Under the pieces are notes generated by a model that was given only the letters and a program-made list of their open reading frames with translations, had not been told where the DNA came from and did no database searches. From NCBI GenBank assembly GCA_905182985.1, contig CAJJDN010000168.1, positions 169,217 through 233,216 on the forward strand: a DNA stretch of 64,000 bases, read 5' to 3'. The position numbers and the translations under genes were made by a program. Shown one piece after another: positions 11,665 to 24,063 of this stretch. This stretch comes from Paramecium sonneborni (Eukaryota; Ciliophora; Oligohymenophorea; Peniculida; Parameciidae). Position 1 is the first letter of the stretch. Each line of letters begins with the position of its first letter.

Positions 11665-14557
11665 ATGTTCGGTAAGAATCCTTTAATGAATAGGAGTTTT
11701 AATGATGAAAATGATGAAACCTAAACATTGTAGGAAGAAATAATGGATGATTATTCTCCTACAAAATAAGGTTTAATTATAGTAATATTTAGAAATTCGG
11801 GAATATGCACTTCATTTGGGAATGAAATTACCAGAAGATAATTAATATTTAGATATTGCGAAAGCTGGTTTAAAAGCTAAATTACCAGAGGAATGGAAGA
11901 TTTGTTCTAAGAAGGTAAATGGGGAAGAGTTGGTTTTCTATAAAAACAGGGAAACTTAAGAAATCCTTTATGATCATCCTTGTGATTAAATATATGCAAG
12001 AAAGTATGAGGAAGCAAAATAAATTGATACTTAAAATTAGAAAAAAAAAGTATTTTATAATATACAGTAGAGAAATCAACAGGAATTAATAAGTTCAAAA
12101 AGGATATAGAAAAGTATAGAGAACCAAATTCTTTGGATGCAAATGAGGAAGCTGAATCATTTATGATGGATTCTAATGTTTATTACGAGAATAGGTAGAA
12201 TTAAGGTTATGTGTTGTAAAATCCAATTTAAAATACAGCCACATAAAGTTTATTAGTTTAAGTTGATTAGGAATATGCAAAATAAGTATAAGATTATGAG
12301 GATGAAAAGAAGAAAGCTGTTATAAAGTTAAAGGAGGATAACAAATAAAAGTTAAATAAAATGGAATTGATTTTAATGAATGAAGCAGATCCAGAGTTAT
12401 TTGAATTAAAGGAAGAATATGAAAAATAAAAAGATAATTTAACTAAGAGTGAAGAAGATAAAAAGAAGAAAATTAAAAGAAAGGTCGAACAGGATATTGA
12501 ATAGAATATATAAAATTAAAAGAATTAAATGAAAAAATAATTAGAACGTAATTTAGAGAATTATTAATATGAATAAGAGAAAACTATAAAAAATAAATTA
12601 AGAATTCTTGAGTAAGAACTTTAAGGATAATAAAAAGATATTGTTAGAAGAATTAATTAAAGATAGAAAGAACTTTCTGATTCTGATTCTAAATGGATGA
12701 AATAAATTTAAGATAAGAAAAAAAATGTAGAAAATTAGTTTAATAAATACAAAAAAGAATTGACTTAAGAAATTTATGTAAAGATGTAATAAATAGAATA
12801 AGAAAATATGAAAAGATTAAGATAAGAATAAGAGGGAATAAAGAGAAAATTGATTACTTAATTTGATTAAACTAAAAGAGAATATAAATTCGAATTAATA
12901 GATTTATAAGAAGAAAACTAGAGAATGGTTAGATCAATAAAGGAGGAGATAAAAAGTCAATATGATCCTAAATTTAATTAAATCTAATAAGAATTTACTG
13001 ATTAATTGTAAAATATTGAATTAAGTGAATCCAAAGTGTTATAATCATAAATTTATGATTATAGAAATTTAGATATTGAATAAAGAAAGTAAGAAAATAT
13101 AAAGAAAATTACTTAATAGAAGGAGAAATTAATATAACAAATATAAAATTAAATTATAAATTTTGATAGATAAACAAGTGAGAAATATTAAGAAATGAAA
13201 AGAAAATTGGAGGAAACATAAAGATTAAAATTAGAGAAGATATAAAAAGATTATGAAAAGAAGACAGGTAAAATTTTAGGAAATGGAAAAGAGATAGATT
13301 TATGTATGGAGATTAATCAAACAAAAAGTTTAATTCATGAATTGAAAGAAGAAATAAAATAATTTAAGAGAAAAAAGATGGAAATATAAGAGAAATTGAC
13401 AAGTATGAATATAGTAGTTTTAAAATATGATTTATAAAATGAATTGAAATAAAAAGATGTAATAAAATATGATTTAGATCGTTTACAATATTTAGTTGAA
13501 TAATACAAATAGGATGATAAAATAGCAGATAAGGAATTAGAATTATTAGAATAGAATTATTAATAGATGATAAGAAAACATTAAGAATTTCAATAGAGAT
13601 AATAAACAATGTAAAATATGATTTAAAGTGTTAATGAATTAAGGGAATAATTGGCAGTAAATTAAAGTAATGATAATTCAAAGTTTTAAAGCAATTTATT
13701 TAAATAAGTAGGGCCAAAGAATTTTGGAACTGAAATAAATATATAAAATAATCTATCCATGAATTAAAGTGTTGTAATTGAAGAGAATGCAGTATAAATG
13801 TATAATATTTGCTTAGATTTAGGCGTAAATGGAAATTAATTCTTTTGGACGAGAGAGTTGCTTTTAATAGAGAATAAGAATAATATAAAAATGATAAAGA
13901 GAAAATTAAGTAAATGAGAAGAAAATTATAAGTAGATACTGAACAATTAAAATTATAAATAGAAATGGCTTAATAATTTGATTAGAATAATATGAAAAAA
14001 GATTTAATAAAAAAACTTAAATTAGAAATCAAAGAATAATAGTTAAAGATTTCAGATGATACTGAAAAATCAAATAATTGGAGATAGATTTTAAAATAGA
14101 AATCTAAAATTTTAGATTAAATGGAATTAAATTTAAATGATATAAATCCTTAACCTGAATTATTACATTCTCTAGAACAATTATATCTACTATATAGTAA
14201 GATAGGTGAAATGGAAATTGGTGAAGATACTGAATAATAATAAGTCTCGAAAGATAATGAAAGCTATTTTAATTAAATCAAAATCATATCAGAAGAGCCA
14301 TCATAACTATAAGAAACATAATAATAGCATTATGAAACAGTTATACCATTTGAAGGACCAAAAGTATTGAATTTTGAATAACCAGAAAAATTAACAAAGT
14401 ATAGAATGTAATTAATACAACAAAAAGATTGGTTTTAAAATTATAAGTATAGGGTAATAATTTAGTTATATTTTAGGTTCTTGCCACTAATCCGTATAAT
14501 ATAGATTCGAGAGAGAGATTTTAAAGATACTAATAATTTCTACATTGCAAAGTATGA
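11665..14557 (+). CDS. CEP164-like WW domain, coiled-coil protein
   Basis: 933 aa after four introns (22, 23, 23, 23 nt); exactly in frame. CEP164 is a distal-appendage protein needed for basal-body docking and ciliogenesis. Residues about 30-110 match the CEP164 N-terminal module: EIREYALHLGMKLPED, then KAGLKAKLPEEWKICS, then YDHPCDQIYARKYEEA. These correspond to the family's conserved helix, the LPxxWK start of the WW domain and the DHPCDEHY signature. The second WW tryptophan is Tyr here. From residue 150 to about 800 the chain is an almost unbroken Lys/Glu/Gln coiled coil, followed by an acidic C-terminal section. The length fits a reduced CEP164 (human is about 1,460 aa). A basal-body role is expected for a heavily ciliated cell. 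Confidence 0.85.
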
Positions 14558-16339
14558 AATAATTTATATAAATATATTTATTTTTTTAAAACAGAATGAA
14601 ATTGATATATTGTATTATATTTTAATACTTTATTTATAAATTATTAATTAACATTAAAAATAAATAATTCAATATAAATATATTTTATTAAATTATTTAT
14701 AAATTATTAATTAAGATAAAAATAAAATACAGAATTTAAACAGTATTAATGATCGGATTTATCCACATAAGTCTTAGTAAATGATTGGCACTATTTAATC
14801 AGAATCATTGATTAATAGTAGTTATATTAAGAACCTGCATATTAGAAATCTCTGAAGTTAAATAGGAATTGACCTGTAGACTTTAAAGTATTATAATTGA
14901 GGATCTAATATAGAATGAAAAAAAATATAACTATTTCCAGCAAATTAACTGCAAATAAGGAGATTAACATATTATGGATATAGAGTTTTATATATTTTTA
15001 TGTATAAGAATGCATTTGTTTTTGAAACAATTTATTTTTATGCGAATATTTAAATAAAAGGAAAGGTTAGTTATATTATAACTATATGTAAATGGTGATT
15101 GGTACTTAATTTTTATTGAAATAAAAATCAAAAATTGTAGATTGTAAAGGAAATGTGAGGGATGTGATTAGAAAAATATGATAAATATAAGCCAAGTAGA
15201 TATTATTTGGGTTTAATTGTTTGAATTTGTCAAGACCAATTAGGAAATATTTATTTTGATTTCGAATAGTCTAAATATATAAATACAAATAAAGATGTAA
15301 CAAAATTTATCAATGATCAAGTTAGTTGAGGAGATAAACGAATTCTGAACTAAAAGTAGAAGAAAAAGTTTTAAATATTTAATTTAAGAAGTAAAAATAA
15401 TTTTATTTTCAATACATTATCATAAATTTAAAGTATCAATGAATATAAACTAATTGATGACTCTTATCTCTTTTAAATTAGCACTATTTTTAAATTAGTA
15501 ATGATGATCTAAAACAGTAAGTTTAAATTCTTTTGAAATTATTCCTTTCTGATAAAGTTAATTTATTCAATAATATTTGGCATTTTGTAATTTACTATTT
15601 AGGTTTTCTGTTGTTTAGGGATTATGACAATATTAATTTTTGATGGAGTTTGATAATAATGACATTTTTATATAGCTACCATTAAATAATTGACTTAAAC
15701 AAACCAAGTTTACCTGATTATTTGTAAATTTAGAATTATGACATAATTACTGTTGAGGTTTATTTACTATCAATCAGTATGTTATTGAATATAGATGAGA
15801 TGAGAATGAAAATTCTTTGAATCGAAAAAAATCTAATTTCATAATTAATAGAGATGAATGAGTAAAAAAAACTATGAAGATAAATCTTATTTAAGAAATA
15901 GGATTTTAATTTCTTGTCTTTCTTATAAAATTAAGAATTTAGTACTAACGATAAAAAATAATAGATAACTGCCATATATACCTAAGAATTATGTGAATTT
16001 TATTTATAGAAGGTTAATCTATAATATTACTAGTATTTATTTGAGTATCAAAGGATTTCAAATTAGGTTTTAATAAAATTTGACTCATTTAAAATTATTA
16101 GTATTTGTAGTGATTTTAGGATAAGTAAAGAAGAGTTTAGATAAGTTAGCAATTAGATAAACCTAAAGAATCTAAAGTTCTAGTGTTGTCACATTAATAT
16201 TCTATCTCTATATATATTAAGATTAGGTTACTCAATTCATTTAAAACATTAAACAGATTACTAATAGATTTAAAAAAATATCATACGAGAAGAAAGAAAT
16301 TGCTTCTCAAGAATGATTTCTATTTTTGATATAAAAAAA
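14558..16339 (+). pseudogene. Decayed coding region
   Basis: Several plus-strand stretches read like protein but are split by TGA and frame changes. Examples are a run from about 14880 to 15350 (open about 150 codons); KYDKYKPSRYYLGLIV then CQDQLGNIYFDFEQ around 15180-15270, interrupted by TGA; and about 15960-16310 (QELCEFYLQKVNLQYYQ, then SKEEFRQVSNQ). No short introns repair the breaks. The mosaic suggests a gene inactivated some time ago. I recognise no family. The first 200 bases after 14557 are plain AT-rich DNA with a duplicated element (ATTATTAATTAA near 14640 and 14703). Confidence 0.35.
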
Positions 16340-17174
16340 TCAATCAGAATCGCTCTTCAGAAGTAATTTGTCATCAGTCAAATGACGAGCATATAACCAA
16401 TTACAAAATCCTAGTACTATTTGGATCATTGCTTCTCTTAAGTTAGGTACTCTAGACAAATGTACAATGTAATTTCGATTTGAAAGTAATTGGATACTTT
16501 AAAGCACCTTATCTAATTGAGAACAAACTAATTAGTTAGCTTTTTCAACTAATCCACTAGTAGGACAATCTGGACAATCAAGTAGAAGTTTACGAAAGGA
16601 GTACACAAAGAAAAATATAAGTTTCATCTATTCATAACTAAGGACTCCTTTAACTTCATGAATAAACCTTATAAATGCATCTTGGGGAGTAGTTACATTA
16701 GTAGTAGTAGGTTAAGTTTATTTCAATAGTTCATGATAGTAATCTAATTTGATGTCTTTGTTGTCAGTCTCCATAATTAATAACTACACTTCCCACATAA
16801 TTAGATCGTACATATCTTGAATACTCAAAGAAGTTTGTGGTTTATCTTCCTCCTTACCTAAGGCGTTGGCAAGAGTGGCAAAGATGTCTTATGTTTGTGA
16901 CTCTGAATATGTTGATTCCAACCTTTGTTCATCTAGGTTCTTCTAAGATTACTAGAATATTAAGTAATTAGTAAACCCCATTATGTTTCTATTTCATGTG
17001 TGTATAGAGTGCAGGATAACTTAAGTATGACTTCCCGCATTCACACTTGTGTTCACGTTGAGCATCGCTATACTTACGAGTTCTAGATCTCTTCTTTTTC
17101 TCTACACCATCTGGTAACTTCTTTGGAGATTATGATTCATTGACACTTGAATTTGTATTCGATTTATCTTGCAT
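16340..17174 (-). CDS. C2H2 zinc-finger protein
   Basis: 269 aa after one 25-nt intron; exactly in frame. The Ser- and Lys-rich N-terminus (KKKRSRTRKYS, a likely nuclear localisation signal) is followed by a single C2H2 finger: HKCECGKSYLSYPALYTHMK followed by QKH. The intron interrupts right after the finger. The remaining 200 residues are helical, with CPDCPT in the middle. Ciliates have many single-finger proteins of this layout; nuclear or DNA binding is plausible but not shown. It lies 106 bp downstream of the Rab gene on the same strand. The unspliced Rab frame enters this gene in frame (see findings). Confidence 0.78.
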
Positions 17175-17280
17175 ATTAATTAATGAAGAATTTTTATACT
17201 AGAACTTGAAATTAAGAAAGAAAAAGAAGTGAAATTCAAGAAAATAATAAATGTAAATCTTGTGTAATAAATTTATAATA

Positions 17281-17983
17281 TCAGCAACAGCCCTATTAAT
17301 GAATTGTTTATATAATACATCAGCTTTAGTTTTTTCTTTTCCTTCGGTTTACTTTAAATTAAGTTTTGGAGCATCATCATTAGCTTACATTTTACATAAA
17401 GTGGATATGATTCTCTAAGCTAAATTATGGAATGATTCATTAATATTCATATTGCTTTTAGCAGAAGTCTCAAAGAATGGAATGTTATATTGTTATGATA
17501 ACTTTTATCCTTCTTCCATTGTGACTTATCTCTCTGCAGACATGTCCGCTTTATTACCTACTAACACTAATTGAACATCATTTGAATTAGTATTCTCTTA
17601 TATTGACTTTTTATATCTAAACTATTCATACCCTCAACCATCCATCGACATTCTAAAACGATTATCTATCTATTACGCTATATGTTAAAATCACCTAATT
17701 AATATATATTTATATCTACTCCTTATGCACCCTTGTAATATGTTTTTGTTATATTTCTAAATCTCTCCTATCCTGCTGTGTCCCAAATTTACAATTTAAG
17801 TTTCTTTCCATCTACATCTATTGTCTTTATCTTAAAATCAACTCCCAAAGTAGCCATATGAGTTATTGAAAACTTTGCATCACAAAATTAAGACAATATA
17901 TTTGTCTTACCTACTCCTGAATCACCAATTACAATAACCTTAACCAACCAATCATAATCTTATGAATTTGCTTATCTACTCAT
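17281..17983 (-). CDS. Rab-family small GTPase
   Basis: 208 aa after three introns (25, 25 and 26 nt); exactly in frame. All GTP-binding motifs are present: G1 GDSGVGKTN, switch I area MATLGVDFKIKTI, G3 WDTAGQERF, G4 VGNKADM, G5 FFETSAKS. The spliced C-terminus is KADGCC, a dual geranylgeranylation site, so the protein should cycle on and off membranes. The switch region resembles Rab1/Rab8-type secretory Rabs, but the subtype is not certain. The last intron (about 17292-17317) sits four codons from the end; only when it is removed are the two cysteines and the stop read. Confidence 0.93.
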
Positions 17984-18349
17984 CAGAATTCAATATTTTA
18001 AATTTTAATTATTATCAATCAAATTTCATACACTCACACATCTCTATTTATTTCACATTCATATTCTAATCATTCCTTTTCAACTTATTTTTTATTCTAC
18101 TCAATATAAATAACCAATCATTTATCTATATATTTTTATTATTTTTAATCTATGATACATCAATACCATATAATTACACAAAATTTATAAATACAATTCA
18201 TATATTCTATATACTCCAAATTAATCAAAACTCTAATATTTAAACTACTAAACACTTTAATACATATTAAATTACTTAACTATTTTTATTATTCTAATTC
18301 AAATCGAATATTTTATACTTTTTTGAATTTTATCGTAATTTTTGGATTT
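17984..18349. other. AT-rich intergenic region upstream of the Rab gene
   Basis: About 370 bp without a recognisable gene. It should contain the Rab promoter. Confidence 0.4.
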
Positions 18350-18549
18350 TCATAAAAAAAAGATTAATATTCTCAAAAGAGAGAATTGTAGTTTATAAAT
18401 GAATTTAAGATTAAACAATTAAAATTGTTATAATATAATATTGTTCAGAATAACAATAAATAAATTAATACAAAAAATACTATTATTATAAACAATATTA
18501 ATACATAATTAATTGATTATTGTTTTTCCATTTTTTCGGTTTTATTCCT

Positions 18550-19053
18550 GTTAATTATTTATATAGAATGTAAATGCATAATCATCTGCTTTATCTATTA
18601 ATAACTTCATTCTTCCATGATGTTAAACCTAAAAATTGGTTATATCATATACATCATTATCTATAACAATCCTAGCGTCGTCTGTCTATGACATTCTAAT
18701 TCTTCCCAAGTAACTTTTTTGTATGGATTTTTAATCTGTATTTGAATTTACTCTTATTCTTAATTTTCTTTGTTTAAGTAATTAAGCATAATTATCAGGT
18801 GGTGGTTCATTTGTTAATTTTCCTACCAATCTATATTCAAGTATAGATTGTGAATAGTTTGAATGATTATATTCTAAGAATTATTCTGTAACATCTTTGG
18901 TTACACATTTTTTTAAATTTCCTCACCTCGAGGATGCTTATCCAAATATGTAGTTACATCATATACCATACCTACAATTACAACCCATAATGATGATCAT
19001 TTAAAATGCTTTATCAATTCTTTCCATGAAATTTAGGGATATTCTGAACTCAT
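18550..19053 (-). pseudogene. Cytochrome b5-like gene with disrupted frame
   Basis: Starts MSSEYPQISWKELIKHFK, then a TGA, then SLWVVIVGMVYDVTTYLDKH, the classic b5 fold (W-x-E...WVVI.G.VYDVT.YL..HPGG). The heme-binding HPGG reads HPRG. After HPRGEE the frame shifts by one at a run of seven A (minus strand; 18908-18914 on plus) into VTEQFLEYNHSNYSQSI and LVGKLTNEPPP, which match the second half of b5. A further tail (TDDARIVIDNDVYDITNF, then HHGRMKLLIDKADD) resembles a second, degenerate b5 module lacking HPGG. The in-frame TGA and the frameshift suggest a pseudogene or two sequence errors. The shifted frame stays open to a TGA at 18350-18352. Confidence 0.6.
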
Positions 19054-19204
19054 TAATTCTATAAATTATAAAATTATCTTTTAATTCTGGATTCATATTA
19101 GATATCAATTTAATCAAGAATTTTTACATATAAATTACAAGTGGTGATCAGACATATAGAAATACTGTTTTAAAATTGTATTATTTATTCAATTTTAATA
19201 TTAA

Positions 19205-21033
19205 ATGATTTAAAACTCAGCTACTTAAAAGACATTATCTATCAATAGTCCAAAGCATTGTGGAACAATTTTCAAACGCAATTTGACTTTAGAAGATTAG
19301 AGATTAAAATCCATCTATCTCAAAGATAAAGAAACTATGTTTGAAGAAATTTAATAACTTAAGTAAGAAAAGAACAACCTGATTCAAACAATACGCAAAT
19401 AATAATCATAGTTATAATATTTTAAGAAAGAAGTAACATAATTTTAAAGAGATGAAGCTAGTCCGAATTACAATTATACAAGATTAAAGTAAAGTTATAT
19501 AGAGAGATTAGCTTCAATTTAGGTATTTATTAGAGAAGCTATTTAGGAAGAGAACTAAAAATTGAAAGAAGAGTTGGGGTAAACTTAAAATTATTTGAAA
19601 TAACTTAAGAATCCTATTGAATAATAAAATATAGACATATATTGTATGTAGTTGTCTGATGACAATGTACATTTAACTAAAATATTGGAATAAATTGAAA
19701 AATAAAACAATGAACTTTAAGTATGAATTATTCTAGCAAATATAGAAAATAAATCATAAATTGACAATCAAATTGAATGCCCAAACAGTAAAATGCCAAA
19801 AATTGAGAGGTTTAAATAAATAATTGCTTCTTGAAATTGATATTTTGAGAAGAAAAAATATTTAATATGATAATAAACCTTCACAACGTGATATTTAAAA
19901 GGGGGATGAAAAAATAATAATTGAATTAGAACAAGCTAAAATTGATATTAGAAATTATTAATAAAAAGTGAAGCTTTGGGAAAATAAATATAATTGTTTA
20001 TAATTAGAACACTAAGATAAGATTGCTTATTTAGAAAAAAAAAATAAAGAATTTTAAAAGTAACTTTCAACTTTAGAATTGTAATTTGAATAAGAAAAGT
20101 AATAGTACTAATAAATGCAATAATAATTTCAATAATAAAGATATTTAAGAAGAACAGTTGTATTGAAAAATCCTTAAATTTTTGAAGATTAATAAGAATA
20201 AAAGAATAACGAAAACGAAATTTAGATCAAAAAGAATATAACAGTAAATAAAAATGATGTTTAGCCTATTGCAAAGAAAATCCGTTTAAGATTGATTGGT
20301 CTTAAATTACCTTTAAATGATGTAGAAAAGTATCTTTTGACAAGTGAAAACTTGACTTTCAATTAACTGGAGGAAAACTTACATTAAAGTATATTTGGAT
20401 TGGAAGATTCGAATGAAATTCATATGTTAGCTGCTTATCTTGCTGATATAGAAGATGAAAGTGAAAGTACTACAAGTAGTAGAGTTAGAAGTATATTCAA
20501 AACATTAATGGAGAATTATATAATTTTAGATCCTTAATAATTAGACTCAATAAATTTAACAATAATGAATAAGAAATAAGAACTTTAAGAGATATTAATG
20601 AAAAAGTATCCTGAAACATTTACAAATGGATTTATGAAAATTGAAGTAAAAACAATTTAATCAATAGGTGTACCTAGATATACTGAATTAATTAGATATA
20701 CATTTTAGTAAAATTGAGATAGATCATTTATAAGCTTTGATAAGTAAATAAAATCGTTCTCCTTGTATTCTTCTACAATAAATATATGCTCCTTTCTATA
20801 TTCCAGAAATATAATTAAATAGTAATTCAAATATTGATAATGATGATGATGATGAATTGGCAAATCCTTTAATTGGTGAAAATCCAATGCTTTCTGAAAA
20901 TCCATTATATTCTGAAAATCAAATGTCGATGTCAATAGTGGAAGATTAAGAATAAATGAGTGCTCTTGATATTAAAATGTGTAATTCTCAAGAATTAAAG
21001 AAGAAAAGTTAATCTGAATTGCCTTAGGTTTGA
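19205..21033 (+). CDS. Coiled-coil protein of unknown function
   Basis: 593 aa after introns of 25 nt (about 19723) and 22 nt (about 20646); exactly in frame. Residues 40-330 are rich in Gln, Lys, Glu and Leu with heptad character (EEIQQLKQEKNNLIQ). The middle (about 340-480) is a compact helical region (KKIRLRLIGLKLPLNDVEK). The C-terminal 110 residues are acidic (DNDDDDE) with three copies of an ENP/SEN element (GENPMLSENPLYSENQ). No family recognised. A cytoskeletal or basal-body scaffold is possible from composition. Its stop is only 44 bp from the next ATG. Confidence 0.65.
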
Positions 21034-21077
21034 TTGTAATATATTTAATTAAAATTTATTCAATAATAAGAATTAAG

Positions 21078-21727
21078 ATGAATTCAAAATACTTAATTAC
21101 AAGTCTATAAAGAAGCATTGGTTATTTATTCTATTGTCTTTTATAATTGATTCTATCAACAATGCTCTTGATGTATGTAAGAAGAGAAATCAATTTATTT
21201 CATATTAGGTCCTCCTTGATGATAAAAAGTAATACATATTTGATATATCAAGAGTCTATAGAAACCAATTGTTCTCTTTTTAGAGGCTTTATTGACCTTT
21301 ACTGTTTGTACTGATATTGCACTTAAAGTTTTAACAGAAGGACTAGTATTAATTTAATTATTTTATATTTTAACAATAATTAAAGGCATTCTTCACAGCT
21401 CCTTGGAATATTTTTGATTTGTGTGCTTTTTTATCAATAATTGGCTGTATAACAATGCAATAAGATGTGTATTATGATGAGATATATGGAATATCATTAA
21501 TATCTATGCGTTATTTATCACTTACTGTTCGTTTACTTGTTTTGTTAAAATAGTATTACCTATAATAAATATATATTAGATCTTATTTTGTTTAAATGAT
21601 GCAACAACAAAGAGATATCTTACTTTTCAAAAAATCTAGAAATTAAGATCTTAGTATCTTAGACATTAGTTCTGAGATCTTGAATGATTCAGAGTTTGTA
21701 GAAACAATGAAACTTATTAGTGATTGA
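21078..21727 (+). CDS. Voltage-sensor-like membrane protein
   Basis: Reads as a small four-helix membrane protein resembling the voltage-sensor domain of cation channels. An S2-like segment (EALLTFTVCTDIALKVLTE) has the acidic and lysine positions; an S3-like segment reads FTAPWNIFDLCAFLSIIG; and an S4-like segment reads ISMRYLSLTVRLLVLLKQ with spaced Arg/Lys. A cytosolic tail of about 45 residues follows (SRNQDLSILDISSEIL). No pore helix is seen. The first half is unclear: the ATG frame (MNSKYLITSLQ) joins the S2 region only through introns I could not fix with confidence. The boundaries after 21300 are firmer. Confidence 0.5.
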
Positions 21728-21840
21728 TAATAATTTAATCAATTTCATTTTATTTTTAAAATAAGATTTATAAATAAATATTCTGCATTTTTTTTAGATT
21801 AAAATAAATTAATAAACTAAAATCACATTACCATTTTCTG

Positions 21841-22624
21841 ATGTATACAAATCCTGATTTCTGTAAGCCTCCATAATAACCTAATTCATATACATATTAG
21901 CAAATAGTAGAAATGTACAATTAACTATACTATTCTATACATAATTAACTATTTTTATTAGCTATGCGTAACAAAACATAATTACCTATTCAATAATCAA
22001 ATTATATTACTATTTCTGATAATGAAGAAAGTATACCTTAAAAAGAAATCAAACCTACTCCGTCTTAACCAATTCAAACTATTTAAACTTAAAAATAAAT
22101 AACTCAAATGCTGGACCTAGATTAACTTGAAGTTTAGGGTAAATTATATGAAGCTGAAAGCTCTCCTTCTCTCTAATTACTAAAAAGGATTATTTAAAAA
22201 CCTTAAAAACTTTTATTTAAGCAATAGAAAAAAAAAAAATAAAATTAAACGATAATCTTCAAATAAACCATTTAGATGCATCTAATAAATCTAAATAAGT
22301 AAAGAGAAATAATTACTCTAATTATCACAATCTAATGTCAAAGTTAGATTAATTAAAGTCTATGAAAAAAATCAAGATTAATGTAAGTAACATTTATTAT
22401 TTTATATAGTTATGAAACTCTATCAAAACTGAAAACTTCATTTTCCTTTGCTAATGAAGATGTTGCTGTCATACTTAATATTTCTGATAAAAATTATTCT
22501 AAAGCTGAATCATTTATACAACATTATGGACCAGACATTTCATACCATCTAAAATGTAAATTTTTAATTTTATTTCTAAGCATACAAAGATCAACAAATT
22601 CATCAAACTACTTAGAAAAAATGA
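21841..22624 (+). CDS. Gln/Asn-rich protein of unknown function, with homopolymer frameshifts
   Basis: Begins MYTNPDFCKPPQQPNSYTYQ, low-complexity and Gln-rich. It continues through TISDNEESIPQKEIKPTPS to a run of 12 A (22228-22239), where the frame jumps by one to NDNLQINHLDASNKSKQ. A second jump is needed at seven A (22365-22371). A 27-nt intron and a 25-nt intron (starts GTAAAT near 22557) lead to a plausible C-terminus (SFSFANEDVAVILNISDK, then SFIQHYGPDISYHLK). The jumps both sit exactly at A-runs, so I suspect sequence errors rather than a dead gene. No family recognised. Confidence 0.45.
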
Positions 22625-24063
22625 ATTTAAATATGTATTTTTTATTATTAAGTATATATTATATAACTTATTATTTAATTATTTCAAGTTAAAAATTAGT
22701 AAAACCTATTGAATTTTCTTTTTCATTTTGTTTTCTAGATAAACTTTTTAATTAAATAAAACGCTTTCAATTTACAGTATTGATAAATTTAATTTATATT
22801 GAAACATTTTCTTTTAAGCATATTACATAGAAATTCTTACTTTAAACATAAATTATTTAATAATTTAAAATATTTAATTTTAAAAACTATTCTGAATTCT
22901 TAATAATAAATATGTATCTTTATCTATATCATGTGATAAATATTTTTTTAGTTTTCAATTACTTTAAGAATAAACAGGTTTTTGTTTTTAATCATTTAAA
23001 ACTTTAAGATCAATCTCTTAATAATGAGCAATAAATATAAACGGTAGGAATCGTAAAAAAAAAATTTTAATATAATATTGTTTTCTAAACTAAATTGAAA
23101 AACCTAAAAATTTCTTTACATAAATAAAAATTGGATAATGAAAAATCAAATTTAATTTCTTCTCTTATCAAAAAATTATTGATAATTTTGATCATAATAA
23201 AAATATCAAATTAAAAATATATATATAAGATAATCTGAATTAAATGAAATATTTATGAACTAAGTCTTTTAATAGCCAGTTAACATTTGGATTAATAAGA
23301 GTAGCTTAATTCAACAAGAAAATTTATTAATATTAATTTTTCAAAAATCTCCCAAAGCTTTAAAAAAATTCACCAAAAATTGATACTTATTACTTCAAAT
23401 TAACAATTAAAGTTGGACAAGAGGAGATTTACTTATTGTTTTTCAATTTGGATTTATTTACTAAGTTGATAACAGTAGAATTGAGCTTAATTGTCATAAT
23501 TTTGATCCTTCATTCTTTTAGAATAGCTCTTGATCACAAAAATTTTCATTCCTTTTATTGATTTTTAGTTAAATATATAAGTACATATAACTTTAAGATA
23601 ATCTAATTATAAAGTAACATTAAAAAAAAATTATAATTTTTTTAAAACCAGTTTAACCATTATTTAATATTTGTATCAATAAATTTGTGATGGTGTAAAA
23701 TTAAAAGATATTTTTAATTTAGATAAATAATTTTTAATGTTTGATATTCATAAATAGGATCTATAATTATTATTTTGACTAGAGTAAAAAACTGTGGAAT
23801 TAAGAGATATTTTAATATACTTTGTTTAGATTATAATTTTATTTAATTCAAATAAATTTATAACAAAAATAATTAATAGTAACAGTTAGTTTATATATTT
23901 TTTTCATCAATTTTGAGTGACAGCAAATAAATTGCTTTTTTGAAATTTCATTTTATTAAAAAAGTATAAAATGTTTGTAAGAATACTAAACATACTATTA
24001 GAATTAAGATAAAAAACTATAGAATTAGAAATCATATAATAAGAATTATCATAACATAATTAA
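22625..24063. other. AT-rich gene-poor region
   Basis: 1.4 kb in which I see no credible coding sequence on either strand. Open frames exist but consist mostly of Lys, Asn, Ile, Phe and Leu, as expected from random AT-rich DNA lacking TGA. Confidence 0.45.
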
